DNA of 64,000 nucleotides from Xenorhabdus cabanillasii (GTDB lineage: Bacteria > Pseudomonadota > Gammaproteobacteria > Enterobacterales > Enterobacteriaceae). Positions 37,910 to 47,971 of this stretch are shown here, in pieces; position 1 is the stretch's first letter; each line of letters starts with the position of its first letter. A program made the translations under genes and the position numbers. Where the stretch lies: assembly GCF_003386665.1 (NCBI RefSeq), contig NZ_QTUB01000001.1, positions 1,116,001 to 1,180,000 of the forward strand, in the 5' to 3' direction. The notes under the pieces are model-generated. The model was not told the DNA's origin. It saw nothing but the letters and a program-made list of their open reading frames with translations, and searched no databases.

Positions 37910-38731
37910 TTAAAATAATTTTTCCATTTCCTGCGCCCGGCGGATTGCTCCTTGCATGGCTTGGGATACAATTTCCGGCAGATTGCTTTCGTAAAAAATA
38001 CGTAATGCTTCAGCGGTTGTCCCCCCTTTAGATGTTACCTGTTCGCGCAGGAGAGAAAAAGGAAGTTCTGTCTGTGATTCAGCAAGTTTAGCTGAACCAA
38101 TGGCCGTTTGCAGGACAAGTTCTCTGGCTGTCTGGCTGTCAAAGCCCAGACGTTCAGCTTCCTGCTGCATCGATTCCATAAACAGGAAGAAATAAGCCGG
38201 GGCACTTCCTGCAACCGCAATAATATTGTTGATACGATCCTCATCCTCAACCCAGCAGATTTTACCGACACTATTCATCAATGATTCAGCAAATTGGCGA
38301 TCAGACTCGTTGACCTGTTCAGGAGCGAACATTCCGCTGATCCCTTGCCCAATCAGAGCAGGGGTATTTGGCATGATACGGATAATATTGAGATTATCTT
38401 GCAGAAATGAGTAAAAGCGGGAAACAGGAATACCGGCAGCAATGGAAAGAACGAGTTTTTGGTCGAGATTTACCTGTGAACGCAAGGGGCCACAAACTTC
38501 TTTCATCATTTGAGGTTTAACTGCTAACACAATAACATCTGCCTCTTGAGCATAGCGAATATTGTCACTTTGGCTGTTAATACCATATTTTTCAGCCAAA
38601 ACATCACGACGAGTCGTACTTGGTGAGCAGACAGTGATAAGTTCGGCAGGATAACCTTTTTTGACCAATCCGGCGATGATGGCATGAGCCATATTTCCAG
38701 CACCGACAAAAGTGATTTTTTTATTTTCCAT
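37910..38731 (-). CDS. proC: Pyrroline-5-carboxylate reductase
   Basis: 273 residues. Rossmann ITFVGAGNMAHAIIAGLVKK, then VIVLAVKPQMMKEV, IIRIMPNTPALIGQGISGMF and the family signature LREQVTSKGGTTAEALR. NADPH-dependent last step of proline synthesis. In many bacteria it sits next to yggS, as here (26 bp). Confidence 0.97.
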   Translation of the reverse strand: MENKKITFVGAGNMAHAIIAGLVKKGYPAELITVCSPSTTRRDVLAEKYGINSQSDNIRYAQEADVIVLAVKPQMMKEVCGPLRSQVNLDQKLVLSIAAGIPVSRFYSFLQDNLNIIRIMPNTPALIGQGISGMFAPEQVNESDRQFAESLMNSVGKICWVEDEDRINNIIAVAGSAPAYFFLFMESMQQEAERLGFDSQTARELVLQTAIGSAKLAESQTELPFSLLREQVTSKGGTTAEALRIFYESNLPEIVSQAMQGAIRRAQEMEKLF

Positions 38732-38757
38732 GAATAATCACCTCGAATATTATCTGG

Positions 38758-39474
38758 TTAATTTTGTTCAGTTAATTTGGCAGAGCTATATTGGCGGGCA
38801 CCGAAAATTGCTGTTCCAATACGTACTAAAGTTGAGCCACAAGCGATAGCTGCTTCCATATCATCAGTCATTCCCATAGAAAGTGTATCTATTTGTGAAT
38901 ATTGTGCCTTTAATTTAATAAATGCTTGTTCCATTTGGCGAAAAACGTCTGTTTGTCGTTCAAAATCACTTTCTGGGGCAGGGATAGCCATCAAACCACG
39001 CAATACCAGATTAGGCAGGGAATTAATAATTGCTGCCAGTTCCTCCAGTTCTCCCAAAAGAATACCTGACTTACTGTTTTCCCCGCTGATATTAATTTGG
39101 ATCAGGACATTCAGTGGGGCCATATTTTCAGGTCGTTGTTCGCTCAAGCGCCGGGCAATTTTCAAACGGTCAACCGTATGACACCAGTCAAAATGTTCGG
39201 CTACCAGACGGCTTTTATTAGACTGCAAAGGACCGATAAAGTGCCACACTAAATCGTCGTGGTTAGCAAGCTGTTGAATTTTTTCAACACCTTCCTGAAC
39301 GTAATTCTCACCAAATTCCCGTTGGCCTGTAGCTATAGCTTCTGTGATGGCTTCCACAGGTTTGGTTTTACTGACTGCAAGTAACGTAATTTCTTCTGGA
39401 GAACGTCCGCATTTTTGAGCAGCAAAGATGATGTGGTTCCTGACATCGTGAAGATTTTGTTCGATATTGTGCAT
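38758..39474 (-). CDS. yggS: PLP homeostasis protein YggS
   Basis: 238 residues, alanine-racemase-like TIM barrel: EITLLAVSKTKPVEAI carries the PLP lysine, then REFGENYVQEGVEKI, WHFIGPLQSNKSR and TLSMGMTDDMEAAIACGSTL with phosphate ligands. Binds and buffers pyridoxal 5'-phosphate; no racemase activity is expected. Divergent from yggR with 22 bp between. Confidence 0.97.
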   Translation of the reverse strand: MHNIEQNLHDVRNHIIFAAQKCGRSPEEITLLAVSKTKPVEAITEAIATGQREFGENYVQEGVEKIQQLANHDDLVWHFIGPLQSNKSRLVAEHFDWCHTVDRLKIARRLSEQRPENMAPLNVLIQINISGENSKSGILLGELEELAAIINSLPNLVLRGLMAIPAPESDFERQTDVFRQMEQAFIKLKAQYSQIDTLSMGMTDDMEAAIACGSTLVRIGTAIFGARQYSSAKLTEQN

Positions 39475-39496
39475 AAGAAACTCAGGAGATTAAAAA

Positions 39497-40513
39497 ATGA
39501 ATATGGAAAAATTAGTGGCCCTTAGTGTAAAGCATAATGCTTCCGATCTGCATCTTTGTGTCGGTCAAGTGCCAATTTTGCGCATCAATGATATGTTGTA
39601 TCCGCAAACACAACTATCAGAAATTGATAGTAATTTCATTATGGCATGGAACAAAGCAGTATTGTCCGAAGAACAGCAGCAACAGTTACGGATAGTCGGA
39701 CATGTCGATTTTGTCGTAGAAATGCCGGATAAACGGCGGCTAAGAGGAAATCTATTCTATCAACAAGATCATATTTCATTGGTGTTACGGTTAATTCCTG
39801 ATAAGTGCCCGACGTTGGAACAGCTATATGCTCCAGAAATTATTCAGCACCTTATTTTACAGGAAAAAAATAATCTGACAGAAAATGGCTTGATATTAGT
39901 GACAGGAGCAACCGGAAGCGGTAAATCGACAACATTGTCAGCAATGATTAATGCTCTCAACAATCACGTCAGAAAACACATCGTCACGTTGGAAGACCCG
40001 ATAGAATTTGTGCACCATAGCCGGAATTGTTTGATACAGCAAAGGCAAATCGGGAAGGATGTACCAGATTACCAAACTGCATTAAAAGGGGTATTACGGC
40101 AAGATCCTGATGTGATCCTGCTTGGAGAATTGCGCGATAAGGAAACGATCCGATTAGCGTTGACAGCTGCTGAAACCGGGCACCTGGTTCTGTCAACGCT
40201 ACATACTCGCGGAGCAATTCAGGCCATAGATCGTCTGGTGGATGTTTTTTCCGCTGACGAAAAGGGATGGATATGCAGTCAACTGGCGGGTAGTTTAAAG
40301 GCGGTCATTGCCCAACAACTTCTTCCTGCTAAAAACGGAGGCAGGGTGGCTATTTATGAAGTTCTGGTCGTCAACCAGGCAGTCAGCCATTTGATCAGGG
40401 AAGGAAAAAATCACCAGATAGCAACACTAATGCAGACAGGATCTGCCTGCGGTATGCAAACTTACGAGCAAAGCCGCCAACAACGCAAATCGTCGGGGTT
40501 GCTAGTGGAATAA
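39497..40513 (+). CDS. yggR: PilT-like type IV pilus retraction ATPase family protein YggR
   Basis: 338 residues. Walker A VTGATGSGKSTTLSAM, Asp box HIVTLEDPIEFVHHS, Walker B DPDVILLGELRDKETIRLAL, His box AAETGHLVLSTLHTRGA. Secretion-type hexameric ATPase. Conserved beside yggS in enterobacteria, without the rest of a pilus system nearby, although an A24 peptidase gene occurs at 43739. Confidence 0.95.
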   Translation: MNMEKLVALSVKHNASDLHLCVGQVPILRINDMLYPQTQLSEIDSNFIMAWNKAVLSEEQQQQLRIVGHVDFVVEMPDKRRLRGNLFYQQDHISLVLRLIPDKCPTLEQLYAPEIIQHLILQEKNNLTENGLILVTGATGSGKSTTLSAMINALNNHVRKHIVTLEDPIEFVHHSRNCLIQQRQIGKDVPDYQTALKGVLRQDPDVILLGELRDKETIRLALTAAETGHLVLSTLHTRGAIQAIDRLVDVFSADEKGWICSQLAGSLKAVIAQQLLPAKNGGRVAIYEVLVVNQAVSHLIREGKNHQIATLMQTGSACGMQTYEQSRQQRKSSGLLVE

Positions 40514-40567
40514 TGGCATGATGGAAAATTCATCATGACCAGAATTCACAGTGATCGCTGTTTTTGG

Positions 40568-40990
40568 CTATGAATACCGTTGCTCAAACCAGCTTTCCAG
40601 AATGACGACAGCAGAAGCGGAATCAACTTTGCCTTTATCAAGAGCACGATATCCACCATGATCAAACAAGTTAGATCGTGCTTCTACCGTGGTTAGGCGT
40701 TCGTCGTGTAGCTCAACCTGAACGCCAAAACGACCGTGTAAACGGTTAGCAAATTTGCGTGCCTGTGCTGTAACCAGTTGTTCTGTACCATCCATATTGA
40801 GTGGCAGACCAACAATGACCAGATCGGGTTGCCATTCTTTGAGGAGCTTTTCAATCATATCCCAATTGGGAGAACCTTCTTTTGCTTTGAAAGAATCTAA
40901 TGCTCTGGCTGTGCCGGTTATTTCCTGCCCGATAGCTGCACCAATACTACGAGTACCAAAATCGAATGCAATCACTGTGCGGTTTTTCAT
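40568..40990 (-). CDS. ruvX: Holliday junction resolvase-like / pre-16S rRNA nuclease YqgF
   Basis: 140 residues: [20 protein letters not shown] with the first catalytic Asp, [40 protein letters not shown], and the final [14 protein letters not shown]. RNase H-like fold; trims the 5' end of 16S rRNA. Shares its start with the yqgE stop (1-bp overlap). Confidence 0.97.
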   Translation of the reverse strand: MKNRTVIAFDFGTRSIGAAIGQEITGTARALDSFKAKEGSPNWDMIEKLLKEWQPDLVIVGLPLNMDGTEQLVTAQARKFANRLHGRFGVQVELHDERLTTVEARSNLFDHGGYRALDKGKVDSASAVVILESWFEQRYS

Positions 40991-41553
40991 CAGGCATGTC
41001 CTGCTTGTAATGCGAGATTGTAGATATTAATTCCCAGCAAGGATGCGGCTTCACGCCAGCGGTCGGCAACAGGGGTATTGAAGATAATGGAAGCTTCTGC
41101 ACTGACGGTAAGCCAGCTATTTTCCATAATTTCTTTTTCCAGTTGGCCTTTTTCCCAACTTGAATATCCAAGAGTCATTAAAACATTTTTCGGTTGGCGT
41201 GGTGTACCTAGTGCTTCCAGCATATCTTTGGAAGTGGTAATCATCGTTTCATCAGAGATTTGGATGCTGGAACTGAAGCCGGATTGTGGTGTGTGTAAAA
41301 TAAAACCATGCTCTTCAGACAGTGGTCCGCCAGCCATTACAGGCTTTTTCAGATTGATATTATCGTCTCTGTCTTCGGGGGCGATACCCAACTTTTTCAA
41401 GATCCCTTGAATAGAAATCTGAGCTATCGGTTTATTAATAATTAACCCCATTGCCCCGTTTTGATCATGTTCGCAGATATAAACTACAGAACGATTGAAA
41501 TAAGGATCAGTGAGCGAAGGCATGGCGATGAGAAAATGATGCTGTAGATTCAT
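40990..41553 (-). CDS. yqgE: YqgE/AlgH family protein
   Basis: 187 residues: [76 protein letters not shown] compact conserved family often called UPF0301; a biochemical role is not firm. Lies in the conserved gshB-yqgE-ruvX group. Confidence 0.96.
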   Translation of the reverse strand: MNLQHHFLIAMPSLTDPYFNRSVVYICEHDQNGAMGLIINKPIAQISIQGILKKLGIAPEDRDDNINLKKPVMAGGPLSEEHGFILHTPQSGFSSSIQISDETMITTSKDMLEALGTPRQPKNVLMTLGYSSWEKGQLEKEIMENSWLTVSAEASIIFNTPVADRWREAASLLGINIYNLALQAGHA

Positions 41554-41610
41554 GTGATTTCTGATAGTTATTTTTACAGTGAGTTATTTTTTTAATGTAT
41601 GAATAAGTTG

Positions 41611-41629
41611 GCCCACACAGTATGTGGGC
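41611..41629 (-). terminator. Stem-loop downstream of gshB
   Basis: GCCCACA-CAGTA-TGTGGGC, a 7-bp perfect stem. On the minus strand a T-containing stretch (CAACTTATTCATACATT) follows; a rather weak T tract for an intrinsic terminator. Confidence 0.5.
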
Positions 41630-41679
41630 TCACATGATAAATGGCAAATGCTGTCAGGAAATGGAAGCTATTTAACCGA

Positions 41680-42639
41680 TTATACTGTCTGTTTTTCCAA
41701 TCGTTTTTCAATCGCATCCATTAACATGCCTGTAACCGAGATTTCAGGGAAAGCGGCTTCTATTTCACGTACACAAGTTGGGCTGGTAACGTTGATTTCA
41801 GTCAAACGGTCACCAATGATATCAAGCCCAACGAAAATTAATCCTTTCGCTTTTAAGACAGGAGCGACGGCGCGTGCGATAGCCCGGTCACTTTCTGACA
41901 GTGGACGAGCTTCTCCACGCCCGCCTGCTGCAAGGTTACCACGGGTCTCACCCTGAGCGGGGATACGGGCAAGGCAATAAGGCACAGGCTCGCCATCAAC
42001 AACCAGTACTCGTTTATCTCCATCCTTAATGGCTGGCAGAAAATTTTGTGCCATACAGAAGCGGCTGCCATGTTCAGTCAGGGTTTCAATAATCACACCG
42101 ATGTTCGGATCATCTTGCTTCAGGCGAAAAATGGAAGCACCACCCATACCGTCCAGTGGTTTAAAAATAACATCACCATGTTTTTGGTGAAATTCACGCA
42201 GAGTTTTTGCGTTGCGAGTTACCAGAGTATCTGGTGTCAATTCAGGGAACCATGCGGTAAACAGTTTTTCATTACAGTCACGCAGGCTCTGTGGTTTATT
42301 GACGATCAGGCTGCCCTTGGCTTCAGCTCTTTCCAGAATATAAGTGGCGTAGATATACTCAGTATCAAAAGGAGGGTCTTTGCGCATCAGGATAACATGC
42401 AGTGTATCGAGGGCAATATCCTGTTCGCTGCCAAACTGATACCATTGTTGAGGGTTCTCTTCCACTGTAAGCAAACGGGTTCGTGCACGACCTTCTCCCT
42501 GATGCAGATAGAGGTCATTCATCTCCATGTAATGGATTTCCCATCCGCGTTTCTGTGCTTCTAGCAGCATGGCAAAACTAGTGTCTTTCTTAATTTTGAT
42601 GGATGAGATTGGATCCATCACTATACCGAGCTTGATCAT
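41680..42639 (-). CDS. gshB: Glutathione synthetase
   Basis: 319 residues. Start MIKLGIVMDPISSIKIKKDT is typical. ATP-grasp elements: FKPLDGMGGASIFRL, FLPAIKDGDKRVLVVDGEPV, RGNLAAGGRGEARPLS, LDIIGDRLTEINVTSPTCVR. Joins gamma-glutamylcysteine and glycine. Nine bp from rsmE, same strand. Confidence 0.97.
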   Translation of the reverse strand: MIKLGIVMDPISSIKIKKDTSFAMLLEAQKRGWEIHYMEMNDLYLHQGEGRARTRLLTVEENPQQWYQFGSEQDIALDTLHVILMRKDPPFDTEYIYATYILERAEAKGSLIVNKPQSLRDCNEKLFTAWFPELTPDTLVTRNAKTLREFHQKHGDVIFKPLDGMGGASIFRLKQDDPNIGVIIETLTEHGSRFCMAQNFLPAIKDGDKRVLVVDGEPVPYCLARIPAQGETRGNLAAGGRGEARPLSESDRAIARAVAPVLKAKGLIFVGLDIIGDRLTEINVTSPTCVREIEAAFPEISVTGMLMDAIEKRLEKQTV

Positions 42640-42648
42640 TCTTTCTCC

Positions 42649-43380
42649 TTAACCCAGATCACCAAAACGCACTTGTAAAGCTGTAATTGCAGTGAGTGCC
42701 GCAGTCTCTGTCCGCAGGACGCGAGGGCCTAACAGGATATCAGTAAATTGGTGATTTGCCGTCATTTCTATTTCTTCGGCGGACAATCCCCCTTCTGGGC
42801 CAATCAACAGACGAACTTTTTTCACTGGCAATGGCAGTGTATTGATACTTTGGCTGGCTCGAGGATGTAAATTTAATTTTAGGCTGCTATCGTTTTCTGC
42901 ACACCATGTTTCGAGTGACATAACTGGACGGATTTCAGGGATCTGATTGCGTCCGCATTGCTCACAGGCAGAAATTGCGATTTTTCTCCATTGTTGTAAT
43001 TTTTTTTCCAGCCTTTCTGCATCCAGTTTCATACCACAGCGTTCAGAAAGTAATGGCGTAATAGTATTAACGCCTAATTCAACGGATTTTTGAATTGTGA
43101 ATTCCATTTTTTCACCACGGGACATGACTTGCCCCAGATGCAGATCCAATGGTGATTCGCGGTTAGACAATTTGCCTTCAAGGATGCGCACTTTGACTGC
43201 TTTTTTACTGGCTTCAGTAATTTCTGCATCAAAAATCTGATTACTACCATCAAAGAGTTGCAACTGTTGTCCATTACTCATTCTGAGCACACGGCCAACA
43301 TGATTGGCTGCATCATCACTCAGGTTGATTATGGTTCCTACAATGAGTGACTCAGGATGATAGATGCGGGGAATTCGCAT
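42649..43380 (-). CDS. rsmE: 16S rRNA (uracil1498-N3)-methyltransferase
   Basis: 243 residues: [23 protein letters not shown]-like N-terminal domain ([20 protein letters not shown]), and SPOUT/trefoil-knot C-terminal domain with [17 protein letters not shown] and [20 protein letters not shown]. First gene of rsmE-gshB-yqgE-ruvX. Confidence 0.97.
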   Translation of the reverse strand: MRIPRIYHPESLIVGTIINLSDDAANHVGRVLRMSNGQQLQLFDGSNQIFDAEITEASKKAVKVRILEGKLSNRESPLDLHLGQVMSRGEKMEFTIQKSVELGVNTITPLLSERCGMKLDAERLEKKLQQWRKIAISACEQCGRNQIPEIRPVMSLETWCAENDSSLKLNLHPRASQSINTLPLPVKKVRLLIGPEGGLSAEEIEMTANHQFTDILLGPRVLRTETAALTAITALQVRFGDLG

Positions 43381-43738
43381 ATTTTTTCTTTCCTTCTTTT
43401 TTCCGGACAGTTCCTTTCCAGATAGTTCAGATATAGCCTAGCGCTATAGCATAAAGTTGATTTATCGCCATGATAAATGAGCGCTGATTGCATGATCAAG
43501 CTATCTCTCAGACTAAAAGAAACCTGAGGTACAGTTGCGAGCTGGCTCGCAGATTTATTGCATCATGACTGTTTTAATGCGTTTTTCATTGCCAATAACC
43601 TGAACGGGAATTTAATATTCACCGTGTTCTGATTAATATCAGAAAATAAATAAGGAATATCGTGTGCCTTGTGGATTTCAAAGTGTAGCCCAAAAGCTGC
43701 AATTTGAAAGACGTCGGGGATAACAGGGATGTTATTTT
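43381..43738. other. Intergenic region between rsmE and A24 peptidase gene
   Basis: No gene seen. Holds the divergent start region of rsmE and a perfect short palindrome TGCGAGC-TG-GCTCGCA at about 43536-43551, of unknown meaning. A purine-rich stretch (ggggataacaggg) ends near the ATG of the next gene. Confidence 0.5.
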
Positions 43739-44269
43739 ATGGAAACTATATTGAACATTCTCATGGATGAGAAAAATGAATGGCCCAATAATTTAGTCAG
43801 TATAAATGAAATAATCATTTTATTTTTCTGCATTGTTTTGTTTTTCTTAGCAGTTATCGATATAAAAACTTATCAGCTACCAGATATTTTCACTCAACCT
43901 TTATTATGGCTTGGATTGGTACTTAATAGTAATAATGATGTAGTTCCAATAAAGAGTGCGATATATGGCGCCATATCAGGGTATTTATTTTTATGGGTAT
44001 TATATTGGTTTTGTTGGTATATGTTGAAGAAAGAGGGGATAGGTTACGGTGATTTAAAGTTGACTGCCGCAATTGGTGCATGGATTGGTGTAGAAATGAT
44101 ACCCGTGTTGATGTTATTGGCTTCATTATCTGGTCTATTAGGGTTTGTTATGATTTGGCTAAAAAGAAAAAACTATCCTGAATTTATCGCTTTTGGGCCT
44201 TATCTCTGTTTTTCTGCCATACTCTTGATAGTTTTTAATTTGCATAGAAACAGTGTGATTCAACTTTAA
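43739..44269 (+). CDS. A24-family prepilin peptidase-like membrane protein
   Basis: 176 residues with about five membrane segments. The two aspartates of the family are in VIDIKTYQLPD and GIGYGDLKLTAAIGAWIG. The N-terminal methyltransferase domain of full prepilin peptidases is absent, as in the short archaeal/TadV-like or PppA-derived forms. It may process prepilin-like leader peptides, perhaps for a yggR-linked system, but no pilin gene is near. Ends 40-100 bp before a repeat shared with 48.9 kb. Confidence 0.85.
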   Translation: METILNILMDEKNEWPNNLVSINEIIILFFCIVLFFLAVIDIKTYQLPDIFTQPLLWLGLVLNSNNDVVPIKSAIYGAISGYLFLWVLYWFCWYMLKKEGIGYGDLKLTAAIGAWIGVEMIPVLMLLASLSGLLGFVMIWLKRKNYPEFIAFGPYLCFSAILLIVFNLHRNSVIQL

Positions 44270-44597
44270 TAACATTAGATAGTTATCACAAAAAAGAAAA
44301 TATGCAACATTTTTATGTTTGTTACTGTAGTGGTATATAGGAACAGTTATGGTTGCCGAATGCCAGGGATCTTTTTACAGGACAGTCTATTGAACTTGAT
44401 TGATGTTAGATAAATTATATGGATACTGACTCAATTCGAGTTGATGTTCATATAAGTTATTTAAAATATAAATAATATTACAAAATTGTAGATAACTTCC
44501 TTACTTCTCGCGGCGCGTGGAGTAAGGAATTTCCAAAAATTGAGTGTATCACTATGATGAAAACCTATTTAATTCCTGCTATTATGTTAAAATTAAC
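44270..44597. other. Intergenic region with repeat copy A and a stem-loop
   Basis: No gene. Contains direct repeat copy A (44306-44405) and the perfect stem TTCCTTACT (44497-44505) / AGTAAGGAA (44521-44529) around a GC-rich loop, which may end the minus-strand operon. Confidence 0.6.
44306..44405 (+). repeat. Imperfect direct repeat, copy A (~100 bp)
   Basis: Aligns without gaps to 48920-49019; I count 73 of 100 matches, with blocks gtagtggtat, ttatggttg and acttgattga conserved. Copies A and B bracket the AT-rich operon and its LysR gene. Not recognised as ERIC or REP. Confidence 0.75.
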
Positions 44598-45491
44598 TTA
44601 TTTTTTTGCTATTTCTGACTGTAATATTCGGATGGAATGTATACTATTCGCAATTAAGGCAGTCAGAATAATACCACCACCTATAAGTGTATAAATATTT
44701 GGGCGGTCGCCAAAAACAAGCCATATCCAAATTGGGCCAAATACTGTTTCTAGTAGAAGGAAAAAACCAAGATGAGAAGAAGGTATTAATTTTGAAGACT
44801 TAGCAATCAAAGTTAGAGCCAAGAATACAATGACAGAACCTTCTATTAAAATTAGGAAAAAATTGAATAATGAAATATCAAAATTAATATCAAAGTAAAG
44901 ATATAACAGTATAAAAGAAAATATTGCGCCAATGGAAGGTGTTAAAGATAAATCCTGTTTACTAACGCGTCCAACAACGAAAGCAGCAGCCATAGACATC
45001 GCTGTTAATAAAGCGCTAATATCCCCGAATGATACTGAAAAATCAGCACTAGAGCCAGACATTACAATAGTTACTCCAGCTATCGAAATAACGAACGCCA
45101 ATATTGTCATACGGTTTACAACTTCTTTAGTGACAAACCATGAAAGTATCGCAGCCCAAAGTGGAGCGGTACTGATTATAAATAGCATATTTGCGATAGA
45201 CGTTGTCATTGCTGAAACAGGAAATAATATTGCTGATAAACCATAAAAAAAAGAGGCCAGAAAAAAATCCTTACCATATTTTTGGGTTTTTTTACTTTTA
45301 TTTTTTCTTTTAAGTAAAGAAAAAAATATAATAATTATCATGGGAAGGGACATAGAAAAAGAGCGCCAAAATGCAATTTGCTCTGGGGTAAAGTTTATGG
45401 CTCGTATAAGTACGGTATCGAAACTTAGAATGGTTCCACCTAAAAGAGCAAATAGATAACCTGTTTTGGCTATATGATTTATATTGTTCAT
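44598..45491 (-). CDS. EamA/RhaT-type drug-metabolite exporter
   Basis: 297 residues with ten hydrophobic segments in two repeats of the EamA type: LFALLGGTILSFDTVLIRAI, FWRSFSMSLPMIIIIFF, LFIISTAPLWAAILSWFVTK, LGFFLLLETVFGPIWIWLVF. Inner-membrane exporter or permease of small metabolites. Its ATG overlaps the end of the broken class V enzyme (4 bp), and it is the last gene of the operon, so export of the operon's product is a sensible guess. Confidence 0.88.
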   Translation of the reverse strand: MNNINHIAKTGYLFALLGGTILSFDTVLIRAINFTPEQIAFWRSFSMSLPMIIIIFFSLLKRKNKSKKTQKYGKDFFLASFFYGLSAILFPVSAMTTSIANMLFIISTAPLWAAILSWFVTKEVVNRMTILAFVISIAGVTIVMSGSSADFSVSFGDISALLTAMSMAAAFVVGRVSKQDLSLTPSIGAIFSFILLYLYFDINFDISLFNFFLILIEGSVIVFLALTLIAKSSKLIPSSHLGFFLLLETVFGPIWIWLVFGDRPNIYTLIGGGIILTALIANSIHSIRILQSEIAKK

Positions 45492-46407
45492 AATAACTCT
45501 TTGATATATTTAATTAATTTAAAATTACAATTTACTGATGCTGAATTTATTGTTCCACTCTTATAGCAACTGAATCTGTAAATCATTGCTCCTATTTTTT
45601 TCATAGTTATAACAGATTTTTTATTGCAAGGTGATTTATCTAAATCAAAATTAGACTGTAAAATAATAAATGGAGTTTTAGATTGCAAAGGTGTAATGCA
45701 TTTAAATCCTAATTTCTCTAACTCATTTGCCTCTTTATTCGTTAAATCGAAATAAGCAATGTTAAAAAAGCTTAGGATCGTCTATGAATCTATTCAGAGC
45801 ATCATTATATGATCTGAGATCAACCGTGCCAGATTCAGATATTTTGGCAATATTAGATATTTCGGGATAATGATCTTTATTTTGAATGCAAAGAACCCCT
45901 ATTCCTGCCTGAATAGCCAAGTGTTTATGTAATGGAAAAAACACTATCTTAGAGGAAATGGCTGCTTTGTGATGCCATATAGTACCTATTGACTGAGCTG
46001 CGTCTAAAACGAAGTCAGCATTTTTTAGTGAACAAACTACCCCGGTCTGAGGGTCAATATGTGTTAATAGAGGTATGGAGTATGGAAAATAACTAGTTGT
46101 GATATTATCATATAGTTTATAGCAACCTTCTTCAATGGATATAGAAACCGAATGCCTGTTTAACCCATAGATGACATTCAGTAAACAGTGAGTACTATTA
46201 TTCAGCAAAAATATTTCTTCGTGTTCTAAACACAGATGTTTTCTGAGGTTTTGTTTTATTTCTTTTCTGATTGTGCTTAACTGTTTATAGTAGTTGTTAT
46301 CACTGTTATTTTTGAAAACTAAACTCTGAAATTTTTGAGTTTATCGACGAATCATCTAGATAATTCATTATTCTATCAAACCAATATTTTTGAGCTTGGG
46401 AATGATG
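45488..46407 (-). pseudogene. Class V aminotransferase-like (fold type I PLP) gene, broken by frameshifts
   Basis: Reading resumes across at least two frame changes. In the six-A run at 45764-45769 removal of one base joins DDPKLF to NIAYFDLTNKEANELEK and the C-terminal piece. A second break lies near 46320-46340, where an N-terminal stretch with HHSQAQKYWFDRMNYLDD changes frame into QSLVFKNNSDNNYYKQLS. The intact core has FVLDAAQSIGTIWHH (PLP aspartate) and FPLHKHLAIQAGIGVLCI (Schiff-base lysine in HK), resembling cysteine-desulfurase or epimerase relatives. Roughly 300 residues if restored, which is short. The N terminus would overlap the Nudix gene end. Product probably non-functional unless the indels are sequencing errors. 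Confidence 0.7.
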
Positions 46408-46758
46408 CTATTTTTTAAAAACGCTTCCTATTTGTATTTTTTCTGCTTCTTTTGATGTAATCCATTTTACATCAATTATTTCTGAACATGGAAAAGGCTC
46501 CCCGATTATATCGATCAACCATGAATTAATTTCTATTGATTCCCCTTCAAAAGCCGATTTTGCGTAGTCGATACTAAAATGAGTAGGATTGGTAAATGTG
46601 ACTCCAATTTCTTCCTGAATCTCACGGATCAAACATTCAATTTGAGTCTCATTTTCTTCAATTTTACCGCCTGGCGATATGTACATGGAGGTTTTATGTT
46701 TCCTGACTACAAGTAATTTTTTATTGTTGATAATTATTGCCGCACATTTTCTGATCAT
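46408..46758 (-). CDS. Nudix hydrolase
   Basis: 116 residues. Nudix box: GGKIEENETQIECLIREIQE followed by EIGV, fitting Gx5Ex7REUxEExGU. Beginning MIRKCAAIIINNKKLLVVRK and ending with ITSKEAEKIQIG as in small MutT-like pyrophosphohydrolases. Substrate unknown; with a PP-loop ATPase just upstream, it could split an activated nucleotide intermediate. 26 bp after the PP-loop gene; same operon. Confidence 0.88.
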   Translation of the reverse strand: MIRKCAAIIINNKKLLVVRKHKTSMYISPGGKIEENETQIECLIREIQEEIGVTFTNPTHFSIDYAKSAFEGESIEINSWLIDIIGEPFPCSEIIDVKWITSKEAEKIQIGSVFKK

Positions 46759-46784
46759 AAAACCTCTGTTAGATCTAAGTTATT

Positions 46785-47468
46785 TTATAGATGATTTTGG
46801 GCTGTATTGGTTACGATACCACCAGTAAGAAACTCAATGATATCTCTGCATTTGGCTTCTTTTCTCTTTAGGTAATTGAGAATTGTTTCATCAGAAGCTG
46901 TAGTGAAGCTATCTGCGAAAATCGAAATACCTTCCAGAGATTTAGTGGAGATACCTGCTTGCAATAAGCGGTATTTTACATCCTCCTGTGATTTAGCAAA
47001 TTCATATATAGGGCTATTGTATTCAATCCCGTATTCTTTCATAAATGCCACAAAATATTCTTTCGCTATTAGCCGCTGCTCAGGAAAATCTTTTTGATAA
47101 TGAGTAATACCATCATTAATAATTTTTATTCCATTTCTCATACAATAGTCAATAACGTGTGCATGAATTGCAATCTTTTCACCGAGAAGTACCAAATTTT
47201 TTTTATCTTTTAATATGTCTTCTTCTAAATTTTCAATTGCCAGAGTTCGGAAAGAGCCACTTATATCTTCAATATTATGTCTGATTACGAGTTCACCAAA
47301 TCTATCTTGCAGCTCTTGTACTCGATGCTTAAGAATTCCCCGGTGTAGTGAACAGCCGCTGCTGGCGGTGAATAAATGAACAGGAATATTTTGTAACATA
47401 AGATGTACTGCGACCAGAGTGCTATCTCGTCCACCTGTAAACATGACCAGTTGAGCTTGTATATTCAT
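46785..47468 (-). CDS. PP-loop ATP pyrophosphatase-like protein
   Basis: 227 residues. [16 protein letters not shown] is a PP-loop (SGGxDS type, serine replaced by threonine), which binds ATP in QueC, TilS, TtcA, MnmA, ThiI and asparagine synthetase. [20 protein letters not shown] and [16 protein letters not shown] follow. These enzymes adenylate a carbonyl oxygen or acid and then exchange it for sulfur or nitrogen. No tRNA-binding THUMP or zinc motif is seen, so a role in small-molecule chemistry or on an unusual RNA is possible. First gene of the operon with Nudix, PLP enzyme and exporter. Confidence 0.75.
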   Translation of the reverse strand: MNIQAQLVMFTGGRDSTLVAVHLMLQNIPVHLFTASSGCSLHRGILKHRVQELQDRFGELVIRHNIEDISGSFRTLAIENLEEDILKDKKNLVLLGEKIAIHAHVIDYCMRNGIKIINDGITHYQKDFPEQRLIAKEYFVAFMKEYGIEYNSPIYEFAKSQEDVKYRLLQAGISTKSLEGISIFADSFTTASDETILNYLKRKEAKCRDIIEFLTGGIVTNTAQNHL

Positions 47469-47971
47469 TTTTTATTCCTTATTTTTTTCATTGTTATATA
47501 GTTTTATAAAAAGAATCTGCTGTAATGGATTTATCTTAATCGTCTGGGATATTAAATTTATTAACAGATGAATAAAAAAAGTATTTCAATAATATTTCCC
47601 ATGATTATGGAATAGTTAAATTATTCTTTTACTGTTTTTTATTAATATGTGTACATTAAATGTTTCACCCAATGACCCTTATCCTTCTAAGCTTAAAAAT
47701 GAAATATTCTGAATGGTTTTTAATTTAATAGATTATGTTTGTGAAATGTTAAACATGGGGAATTTTATTGTAAGGAGCATAACTCTATCCTTAAATAGTT
47801 ATTCAATTTTGTAATTACAAAATTGCTAACACGACTATTAATATTCTTTTTAATTGTCTTTTTCTATTTTAATAATGTTCATAGAACAATATGAAATAAT
47901 CTTATTCTGCTTGATTATAGATATCAATCTTATTATACTAAACTCATCGTTTAGATAATCTAGACTATATT
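47469..47971. other. Divergent control region between PP-loop operon and LysR gene
   Basis: 503 bp, very AT-rich, no gene. Contains partial palindromes suited to LysR-type binding, such as GAATA-N7-TATTC near 47610 and TAGATAATCTA close to the regulator start. The site of binding cannot be fixed by eye. Confidence 0.5.

Noticed and set aside
44306..44405. ERIC or REP element
   Set aside because: The sequence lacks the ERIC central palindrome and REP core; it matches only the copy at 48920.
45488..45688. A separate 66-residue gene
   Set aside because: It is in frame with the missing C-terminal part of the class V enzyme once one base of the six-A run is removed.
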